Shown piece by piece: positions 37,081 through 45,700 of a DNA stretch of 64,000 nt (the stretch's first letter is position 1; every line of letters starts with the position of its first letter). The stretch is taken from positions 1 to 64,000 of the forward strand of contig JAPFFF010000024.1 of the NCBI GenBank assembly GCA_039105265.1, read 5' to 3'. The translations under genes were made by a program, and so were the position numbers. The notes beneath the pieces were generated by a model, which saw nothing but the letters and a program-made list of their open reading frames with translations, was not told the origin of the DNA and did no database searches. Source of the DNA: Tritrichomonas musculus (lineage: Eukaryota; Parabasalia; Tritrichomonadida; Tritrichomonadidae).

Positions 37081-38626
37081 CCTTGGCTGAGTTGCTCCTT
37101 GGGTAAGTTGTTCCTTTGCTGAGTTGTTCCTTTGCTGAGTTGTTTCTTGGCTGAATTGTTCTTTGGCTGAGTTGTTCCTTGGCTGAGTTGTTCCTTGGCT
37201 AAGTTGTTTTTTGGCTGAGTTGCTCCTTGGCTAAGTTGATTTTTGGCTGAGTTGCTTCTTGGGTAAGTTGTTCCTTTGCTGAGTTGTTTCTTGGCTGAAT
37301 TGTTCCTTGGCTGAGTTGTTTCTTGGCTGAGTTGCTCCTTGGGTAAGTTGTTCCTTTGCTGAGTTGTTTCTTGGCTGGATTGTTCCTTGGCTGAGTTGTT
37401 TCTTGGCTGAGTTGCTCCTTGTCTGAGTTGCTCCTTGGGTAAGTTGTTCCTTGGCTGAGTTGTTCCTTTGCTGAGTTGTTTCTTGGCTGAATTGTTCTTT
37501 GGCGAGTTGTTCCTTGGCTGAGTTGTTCCTTGGCTAAGTTGTTCCTTGGCTGAGTTGTTCCTTTGCTGAGTTGTTTCTTGGCTGAATTGTTCTTTGGCTG
37601 AGTTGTTCCTTGGCTGAGTTGTTCCTTGGCTAAGTTGTTTTTTGGCTGAGTTGCTCCTTGGCTAAGTTGATTTTTGGCTGAGTTGCTTCTTGGGTAAGTT
37701 GTTCCTTGGCTGAGTTGTTCCTTTGCTGAGTTGTTTCTTGGCTGAATTGTTCCTTGGCTGAGTTGTTTCTTGGCTGAGTTGCTCCTTGGCTGAGTTGCTC
37801 CTTGGGTAAGTTGTTCCTTTGCTGAGTTGTTTCTTGGCTGGATTGTTCCTTGGCTGAGTTGTTTCTTGGCTGAGTTGCTCCTTGGGTAAGTTGTTCCTTG
37901 GCTGAGTTGTTCCTTTGCTGAGTTGTTTCTTGGCTGAATTGTTCTTTGGCTGAGTTGTTCCTTGGCTGAGTTGTTCCTTGGCTAAGTTGTTCCTTGGCTG
38001 AGTTGTTCCTTTGCTGAGTTGTTTCTTGGCTGAGTTGCTCCTTGGCTAAGTTGTTTCTTGGCTGAGTTGCTCCTTGGCTAAGTTGATTTTTGGCTGAGTT
38101 GCTTCTTGGGTAAGTTGTTCCTTTGCTGAGTTGTTTCTTGGCTGAATTGTTCCTTGGCTGAGTTGTTTCTTGGCTGAGTTGCTCCTTGGCTAAGTTGATT
38201 TTTGGCTGAGTTGCTTCTTGGGTAAGTTGTTCCTTTGCTGAGTTGTTTCTTGGCTGAATTGTTCCTTGGCTGAGTTGTTTCTTGGCTGAGTTGCTCCTTG
38301 GCTGAGTTGCTCCTTGGGTAAGTTGTTCCTTGGCTGAGTTGTTCCTTTGCTGAGTTGTTTCTTGGCTGAATTGTTCCTTGGCTGAGTTGTTTCTTGGCTG
38401 AATTGTTCCTTGGCTGAGTTGTTTCTTGGCTGAGTTGCTCCTTGGCTGAGTTGCTCCTTGGGTAAGTTGCTCCTTGGCTGAGTTGCTCCTTGGGTAAGTT
38501 GTTCCTTGGCTGAGTTGTTCCTTTGCTGAGTTGTTTCTTGGCTGAATTGTTCCTTGGCTGAGTTGTTTCTTGGCTGAGTTGTTCCTTTGCTGAGTTGTTC
38601 CTTGGCTGAGTTGCTTATTGGCTGAG

Positions 38627-38720
38627 GACTGATTAAAAAATAATCTAATTGAATTAATAGAATTAATAATAATAATAAATAAATAAATAAATAAAATAAT
38701 CTAATTCAATTTATTCAATT
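38627..38720. other. AT-rich junction beside the satellite
   Basis: The satellite gives way to nearly pure A/T sequence with an AATA/AAT simple repeat. The last 12 bases (38709-38720, ATTTATTCAATT) recur at 39480-39491 and may be a target-site duplication. I see no gene. Confidence 0.7.
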
Positions 38721-39479
38721 TATTAGATGTACCATCACTCTTCCAATTTTTTTTGCTGAATTTTTCAAACAATTTATTTTATTTTATATTTTTATAAATC
38801 AGTATTAAAGTATATTTATCAAATTATTTTTCAACTTCCATCGGTAAATTTAGAGATATTTATATTTTTTTAATTTGTATACCTCACAAAATAAAATATA
38901 TTCAAAAAGTTTCTGATAATAAAAATAATAATATTTGCTTCTTTCCTATTCATAATTAGAAATTCTGTTTTTTCTTTTCTTGTATTAGGTTATTAAATAA
39001 AAAGGTTTTAATTTATGATTAGTTATAAAGAAAAAGTTTAATAACTATTTTAAAATGGTTGTTTCAGCAATAATCGTCAGAAATATAAGAGTATCGCTAT
39101 TCAAATTTTAGAAATTTCTGAGAAATGATCGTTTATACTAATACGTTAAGTTCTGAAAAAGAGAGAACTTGAAAGCTGTTTTTGGAAAAAATGGCCGTTT
39201 CCACAGCTCCCAAAATTTGCATATCTTGCTAGATAACAATGAAATTTGATTTTAAATCATAAAAGTCACTTGAAAAATTCTACTTTTGGAGATATTGAAA
39301 ATGCTTATATATTTTGCACACCAAATTTAATTTTGCGTCAGTAACAATCCAACATAAAGTTCATGCTTGGAATAATTTCATATCATAATTTTACCTACAA
39401 AACTTTATTATCCATGGACTTATCAAGCTTTTAAAATTCAGAAAAAAAGTTCGTTTTTTTTTGAGTGAAGGTACATCTA
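38721..39479. mobile_element. Non-autonomous terminal-inverted-repeat element (MITE-like, about 760 bp)
   Basis: The left end reads TTAGATGTACCATCACTC and the reverse complement of the right end reads TTAGATGTACCTTCACTC, one mismatch in 18. Weaker inverted similarity continues inward for about 25 bases (a T-run then CTGAATTTT on both sides). ATTTATTCAATT flanks both sides, three bases off the exact edge on the left. No open frame of note lies inside, so this would be a non-autonomous element. A long target duplication would suit a Mutator-like family, but the family is not shown by the sequence. Confidence 0.6.
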
Positions 39480-39715
39480 ATTTATTCAATTAATAAAAAA
39501 AAATCCATTTTGAATGAAAACTACCTTTTATTCGCAATTTTGTGTTTAAAAAAGAGAAGATTCATTGTAAGAATAATACGGAGATTTTAAATATCACAAA
39601 AGAACTGCAAAAAAGTTGATTTTAAAATTGAGAGGGCCAGCGTTTATATATATATATATAGATAATATACATATATATTGAACAAATATTAATTCAATTT
39701 GATAATTATTTTAAA
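39480..39715 (+). other. AT-rich leader upstream of the homeodomain/Helitron gene
   Basis: This is unique AT-rich sequence with a run of alternating T and A at about 39645-39680, starting some 70 bp before the ATG at 39716. It could hold the promoter of the downstream gene, but no specific element can be assigned. TCAATT lies about 23 bp before the start codon. Confidence 0.3.
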
Positions 39716-40670
39716 ATGGATCAAAATGATGGTAGAAGATATTATCCAGATGATTTAGAAATAAAAATACTACAAAATAATATTAATGAGTATTTTTCGT
39801 ATCCTGACCGTTCTGAAAAAAGAAATAAATTAGCTAGAGAAGTATCTCGATCTTTAAAACTTATTAGTCCGCATTGGAGTGTTCGCGCAGTAAGATTATG
39901 GTTTAATAATCATCGTAAAAACAATCTGTTAGCAGTTAACAGAATTCAGCCGACATCTTTCTCACAGCATCAAGGCTTATATATGCATCTAATGAGCATC
40001 CCACAATTTATTGCTATGCTGAACAAGCAAATTAATTCCACAAATAACCTACAGTTTAATCACACAAATGACCTACAGTTTAATCACACAAATAGTCTAC
40101 AGATTAATTCCGCAAATAGCCTACAGATTAATTCCGCAAGTAACTCACAATTTGAGACAGATCAGCAGCAGATTAATCACACAAATAATCTACAGATTAA
40201 TTCCGCAAATAACTCGCAATTTGAGACAGATCAGCAGCAGATTAATCACACAAATAATCTACAGATTAATTCCGCAAGTAACTCACAATTTGAGACAGAT
40301 CAGCAGCAGATTAATCACACAAATAATCTACAGATTAATTCCGCAAATAACTCACAATTTGAGACAGATCAGCAGCAGATTTTTCAACATCAAATACAGC
40401 CCTCATTCCCTAATTGTGTTATATTGAATGATAGCAGCTTTACAAGGACTAAATTATTATATGATTTGTGTAAAACTGTTCCATCAATAGATTCAATTGT
40501 AAAAAAAGTTGAAAGTATTCATATAAGTTCCCATTTTATAATTTTACTACCAAATAATAATCAATTATTATATATTCAAAGGAGGTTTTCTGATTATTTT
40601 GTTCTTGATCTTGAAGATAAAGATATGCAATTAGTTTTAGATAGTTTTTCTATAGGATTAATTGTGTCAG
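39716..40670 (+). CDS. Homeodomain-like, Q/N-rich N-terminal part of the Helitron protein (exon 1)
   Basis: The ATG at 39716 opens a frame whose first 75 residues form a homeodomain-like helix-turn-helix; residues about 53-70 include HWSVRAVRLWFNNHRK, matching the recognition-helix pattern V..WF.N.R. A low-complexity Q/N/S tract (residues about 105-220) follows, then about 95 ordinary residues. The frame stays open to 40714, but a GT at 40671 and an AG at 40736-40737 define a 67-nt candidate intron. Splicing there joins this frame to the downstream Helitron frame as IVS-EWPIDTFY. The domain suggests DNA binding, perhaps to transposon ends or the host chromosome. The alternative is a separate 332-aa protein ending at 40714, overlapping a neighbour. 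The domain call is fair; the splicing is inferred. Confidence 0.6.
40044..40380 (+). repeat. Coding tandem repeats, 24-bp and 69-bp units
   Basis: Four 8-residue units of the type NNLQFNHT are followed by about four 23-residue units containing NSQFETDQQQINHTNNLQ. Both unit lengths are multiples of three, so the reading frame is kept, unlike in the 16-bp satellite. The repeats alternate SASNS and SANNS, which suggests duplication of a pair of units. Confidence 0.85.
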
Positions 40671-40737
40671 GTAAAAAAAAAATTGATTATTTTTACAAGT
40701 TTTTCATTTTTTGATAATAATAACTTTTGGGATTTAG
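40671..40737 (+). other. Candidate 67-nt spliceosomal intron
   Basis: It begins GTAAAA, ends TTTAG and is AT-rich, with TAATAATAAC upstream of the 3' end as a possible branch region. Removing it joins the frame of 39716 to that of 40738 without loss of reading. It lacks the extended ACTAAC-type 3' signal known for trichomonad introns. The alternative is a simple frame disruption in a decaying gene. Confidence 0.45.
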
Positions 40738-42398
40738 AATGGCCCATAGATACATTTTATGTTCTTTATCAAAAAGAACAGTTGAGTTTAATTGAAAATT
40801 TACGAAAAAAAGTTAATTTATTTGTTTTTTTGACAAATAGGATGAAAAATAATATATTAAATGATGAAAGAATTAACAATTACTTCAAACAAGTATTACA
40901 ATTTAAACAAATTGAAACAGCATTAAATTATACTTTTTTTTCACAAGTACCATTGAGATGGAACTTTTTATCTTCTTCTAAGCAAGATTTTAATGTTGAA
41001 GAATTTTATATATGTAAAAATTGCGGCGCTGTGCTCTTCCCAGGTGAATCTAAAAATTCATGTTGCAGAGGATATCCTCAAATTAAAGATGCTGTTGATA
41101 TTGGTCCACCTCCAAGTGATGTTATCAACATTTTTTTGAAAAATAAAGATAAGGTGCCTAACTATGCGCGTATTATTAATTATCAATTACGTCCAGTAAT
41201 CCAGAATGCAAAAATACATAGTCCAAATGCTACTCACAGCACCATTTTTGTAACAGGTTTACCTTATGCATATGATGGCTGACGACAAATTTTATCAACA
41301 GTATATGCTGTATTTTCTGGGAATGAGCAAATTATTGCTTCAAACGCTTATAATAATTTTATTCTCCAAAATAATGAGATTGTTGATATAATTTCAATTA
41401 TTTTGAACTCATCTAATCCATTTCTATTAAATTATTGCAGAAGAACAATAGAAAAACTAGGAGGTGATAATGCTTATTCCAGTTTATTAGATGAGAATCT
41501 GAATCAAAGGAAAATAAATAATGAAGAGGCTTTAAATATAGCTGTAATAAATGGTGATAATAATTTTAATCATAGATCTAAAATTGTTGCAAAATTATCT
41601 CCTCATGTATATGAACAGTTTAATTATGAATCTCATACAATTTCGCCAGCTTCGTGCACTTATGATAGGCTTTTATTTCCTTTTATTTTTATAAATGGAA
41701 AAGGTGGTGCTGGTTATTTGGATCAGGATGCTGATAATCTTTTAATTCAAAATTGTATTGATCATTATGAAGAGGAAAGTGACAAAGAAAATGAGGAAGA
41801 GGATACAAATGAAAAGATTGTTAATGATAATGAAACTCAAGATAATTATTTATCTATTACAACATTTATTCGGCTAACAACCAAATCTCTTTTGATGCAA
41901 AAATACGACCATTGGATACATTCGCTCGGAACTTTAAGAGAAGAATGGCTTGTATCTCAGTTTGGACGAATTATTTATTTTGCTACTGAATTTCAGCTTA
42001 GACGGCAGAAATTAATGGCTAAAGAAAAAGCAATTTCTGATGGATCGGCTTTCATTGAAAATGAAAAGGATGAAGGAATAAAATTCACTATACCACGTAC
42101 ACTCCAAAGTTCTTCATCATATTGGAGCGAAGTTGAAAATGATGGTTTTCTTTTATCTGCAAAATTTGGTGCACCTAATTTTTTCCTGACATTAACCATG
42201 AATTTAGAATGGAATGAGTTCAAAGATATTAAGGAATTTGATCCTTATCATAATGGAGCAGCAATATCTCGTATTTTTAAAATTCGATTTCATCGTTTAT
42301 TAAAGTATTTGAGTTCTTCTCAACTATTTGGCAAAATTCATGCTTATATTTGGAGAATAGAGTATCAGCAACGAGGACTTCCCCATGCACATGAGTAG
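40738..42398 (+). pseudogene. Helitron Rep (HUH) protein, truncated, with one in-frame stop
   Basis: The encoded protein has a Cys/His segment (CKNCGAVLFPGESKNSCC, about 41014-41067) typical of the region before Helitron_like_N. An acidic linker follows, then the Rep core: FGAPNFFLTLTMNLEW (about 42160-42210), GAAISRIFKIRFHRLLKYL and WRIEYQQRGLPHAH, the last holding the two histidines of the HUH metal site. In the family this domain nicks and joins single-stranded DNA during rolling-circle transposition, and a helicase normally follows. A TGA at 41280-41282 interrupts the frame where YDG-RQIL suggests a lost tryptophan; the same frame reopens at once. The protein ends HAHE-stop at 42398, with the helicase missing. 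It looks inactive in this copy, though the N-terminal half could still be expressed. Confidence 0.8.
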
Positions 42399-42451
42399 TA
42401 TATACTAGTCGGTTTCCGGTGGGCCTACAGCCACACCGTCAACACGAACTA

Positions 42452-42502
<51 letters not shown>

Positions 42503-42562
42503 AAAGAAAAAGAAAAGAAGAAGAAAAGAAAAAAAATAAAAATGTTCTCACTACTGCTCCCC
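42397..42562. repeat. Candidate Polinton left terminal sequence with poly-A tract
   Basis: AGTATATACTAG opens a GC-richer stretch of about 58 bp bounded by two ACTAGT sites. It is followed by 46 consecutive A (42455-42500) and an A/G-rich tail with GAAAAG runs to about 42544. It may be part of the terminal inverted repeat, which can only be judged from the missing right end. A retroposon (SINE-like) insertion with a poly-A tail is the alternative; no tRNA-like A or B box is visible. Confidence 0.5.
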
Positions 42563-42790
42563 ATCAATGAAACGGCACAGGGTCCCCACCCCTACCACCC
42601 ATCTATGAAACGTCTTAGGTACCCCACCCCACTGCCCACTATCTATGAAACGGCACATGTACCCCATCCCTACCGCCCATCTATGAAACGGCACATGTAC
42701 CCCATCCCTACCGCCCATCAATGAAACGGCACAGGTACCCCATCCCCACAACAAGCCCATCTATGAAACGGCACAGGTACCAGCCCCGAG
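42563..42790. repeat. 38-bp minisatellite, six copies
   Basis: Units begin ATCTATGAAACGGCACA or close variants at 42563, 42601, 42641, 42679, 42717 and 42759, with lengths of 38-42 bp. Each continues with a C-rich half (CCCCATCCCTACCGCC). The GC content is far above that of the neighbouring genes. The position just outside the last gene suits the tandem repeats often found near Polinton termini. Confidence 0.85.
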
Positions 42791-42799
42791 AAACCTCTT

Positions 42800-45700
42800 T
42801 TATGGTGTGGCTTTGACTTGCTTTAGATAGTATTCAGTAAATGGTATATTTCCAGAGCCCTTTAATTGAAAATCGATAGGATAAAATTCATATTCAAAAT
42901 CTCTTTTTCTATTGGATGCTCTAAGTATATCTTCACCATATATTTCATCTAGTACTGCAAATCCTTCACTATAATTAACTCTAACATAATGTTTCTTGTC
43001 ATTTGAATCTTTAAATATGAATAACATTTCCATATATGAACTTGCATATTCGACATATACAATTAATTTTTTAGAGCTAGTATCGTATGAATACCAGCAT
43101 AGTTCTGGGATATCCTCATAATATGATTTGTGAAATCCTGAATAAAATATTCTCCAATATAAGTCATCCAATAATGATGTAATATCACTCTTTAATGCTA
43201 TTTGATCTTCTTCACCAAATTCTGCTAGAGTAACTCGTATTGGATATGTTCCAGCATAATTATAAAGTACACCTGTTGCTTCTTCCCAATAAAACAGACC
43301 AATACTTGTATCCATAATATGAGCAACTGTATCGCGTATATTTTCAGTTCTGTCTGTCTTGAATATAATATCAAATGGATAATCTACTGTTGAGCCAGTC
43401 ACACCAACTAAGTGAGCTCCTTCTTGGAATGGTATGAATGAAGTATAATGGTATACATCATTTAGATATTCTGGTTCGTAAGGGCCGTTTGTAATTGGTA
43501 GAATAATTTTATTCCCAACTTTCAAATCATTTTTGCTTCGATATTTTTCCTCAAGCTCACTCTTTAAAGCTATTTCATCCTGTTTCAATATTTTTTCCGC
43601 TAATATTAATTTGGTATCTAAATATCCTGTTTCGCTTTCGATAAAAAAGCGCCAATCATCAGTCTCATTTTCATAATAATTTACGTAATAATTTTTTCCG
43701 TCAATTTCTGTACTGATATAAATTTCACTACCATCAGCGACATCTTCATCATAATCAAATAGAATATCAAAATTCTTCACAACACCATCGTCATCAGTTA
43801 TCGTTCCAACAAGACGAGTTCCTCTACCCATTTTTATTTTGACTTCCCACATTCCTGAACTATCTTGTACATTTTCAAATGGCACTTCAATAGATTCTTT
43901 GTATATCAAATCATTTTTCTCTCTATATTTGCTAATATCTTTCTTTAATGTATACTCCTTCAAGACATCATTAACCTCATCAACTGTGGGGTATTCATTC
44001 ATAATAGTAGCTATTGATTCATTATTGTCGTGGGATATCTTTTCAAGTGAGTCTACCTTGTTGTTAAGTGCATCTATATCACATGTATATGCTATATCCT
44101 TAACCTCAAATGACATTCTCCTAATAGCACTATTTTCTTTAATGGCTATACCAGTAACTCTTACTTGCTGTGGGTTGGCTATAACTATTGTCTTGCCATT
44201 TAAGGTGCATGTTGGGAAGTAATCACTGCCCTCATATTGACTAATAGTACCACCTGCAATAGTAATAGTTATTATACACTCCTCATAGTCGATGTCATTA
44301 AACTCACTAACCTTCATAACCATTAGTCTTGCCTTAATAGTACCATCTGTAATAACATCTTCAGCTTCAAGGTGTACTTCCTTATTAACAATACTACCTA
44401 CTATATCAATAGTATCATCTCTTACTAAATCATTCTTATCAATATAGTTATTATTTTCTACTTCCTCATTAACCTCATTTATTTTATCAGCTAATAGCCT
44501 AAATGCAGGTTTTAATGATTCCCTGAAGTGGTTGCATAAATCAATAGCATCTCGATATGTTGTTATCGTCTTTGAAATGTCTTCAGTTTCATCAGTATAT
44601 TCAACAACTACCTTTTCTGCATCACACCAATCAATAATAGGTGTTAAATCAGTTGTAGTTGACCTTCCTATTTTTAATGGAGGTAGGTTGCTTCCATCAC
44701 CTAGATGATACAAAGCTTGTTCACCTTGTGATACACCTTCAATAGTAGCATCTATACCAGCCTTTGTAAATGTGAACCCTGTTCGAAACAATGTAAGACC
44801 AACATTAGCTATACTACCTGCAGTTCCTATAACTCCAAATGCTAGTGCTACATTTGATACTATTCTAACCTGGTCTATGTCTTCTTGTAAATGTTTAGTA
44901 ATCCTTTTAGTCTCTCCCATTTCTGCATTTAACACATTTACTTTCGAGGTTATGTCCTTAACATCATAACTAACTACATCAAAATTATTGGTTAACATAT
45001 TTAAATCACTCCTCATGGTAGTAATATTATCAGCTGTTATAATCTTCGAACTAGTAATATTGTAGTCTGTATATAAGGTAGTAGCTGCATTAGGATTTGG
45101 TGTTATTTCATAAAACTGTTGGTCTATTATGTACTTAAATGCATTAGTTGATGAATCCCAATTAATCTCATCAATCGGGTCTGTATAATCCTTCCTCAAA
45201 TATAATTTTATGTCTCTGGTTTCACCAACATCTAAGCAAAAGCCCCAATCATAGCTAATTGTCTCAATAGTATCTAGGATTGGGATGACGTCGAGTAACC
45301 ACTTATCAGTCTTTTTAATCACATTATCAACTTTGAATGATAACCTTGTTGCTCTAGATGATTCACCAACATATATATCTAAATATATCTTCTCAAACAT
45401 ATCTGTTCTATCCATAACATTAGGAGCCATCTCAAAGTAATAAATAACTGCTCCATAGTAACCTGGATGTAAAGCATTATCAATGCCACCATAAAATGAC
45501 CTATCATAATTAGTATATGTTAGGTTCCATTCATCCTCATCATGTATCTTTCCATCATTCATCTCAATACTTATCTTATGTTTGTAGTTCTTCAATAATG
45601 AGAACATTAAGCCATTCTCTTCATCAGTCTGTATCAATTTATCATGCAAGTCTGTTTTCTTAATCGTAACCCAGCTACCGTAGCAACCATCTGTTTTCCT

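Larger units (their letters stand above)
1..38626. repeat. 16-bp satellite array with higher-order structure (runs off left edge)
   Basis: The stretch is built from a 16-bp unit, consensus TTGGCTGAGTTGTTCC on the plus strand, in about 2,400 head-to-tail copies. Common variants change TTCC to TTTC, TGAG to TGAA, TGAG to TAAG, GGCTGAG to GGGTAAG, and TTGTTCC to TTGCTCC. The plus strand is rich in G and T, with about one A per unit. Length variants are rare: one 18-bp unit near 12500 (GCTGGCAG) and 15-bp units beginning near 14101, 17636, 21059, 25874 and 30689. A unit containing TTCCCTGG occurs at 4615, 10855, 14344, 17847, 21302, 26117 and 30932, marking seven copies of one conserved block of about 1.2 kb. 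The array ends abruptly at 38626 in AT-rich DNA. It holds no gene that I would support. Confidence 0.97.
39716..42398 (+). mobile_element. Helitron-type replicator remnant, 5' part only
   Basis: This spans the readable part of a Helitron coding region. The Rep domain ends in the HUH motif LPHAH at about 42381-42392, and reading stops three codons later in unrelated DNA. No helicase domain, 3' hairpin or CTRR terminus is present. The frame is readable up to the break, so the loss looks recent and caused by insertion of the neighbouring Polinton at about 42394. The 5' TC terminus was not located. Confidence 0.8.

Noticed and set aside
1-38626. CRISPR array or telomere repeat
   Set aside because: Units are contiguous with no spacers, and the 16-bp unit is unlike known telomere repeats; the flanking genes are eukaryotic.
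40068-40427. Plus-strand frame of 119 aa (LITQIIYRLIPQ repeats)
   Set aside because: It is an alternate-frame shadow of the in-frame Q/N repeats of the homeodomain-like protein.
41993-42223. Minus-strand frame of 76 aa opposite the Helitron Rep domain
   Set aside because: It lies fully antisense to a recognised domain and shows no features of its own.
42397-42544. SINE or tRNA-derived retroposon with poly-A tail
   Set aside because: No A or B box or tRNA fold is visible, and the position fits a Polinton terminus equally well; kept only as an alternative.
42419-42760. Plus- and minus-strand frames across the poly-A tract and 38-bp minisatellite
   Set aside because: The products are polylysine and repeats of the minisatellite; no gene evidence.
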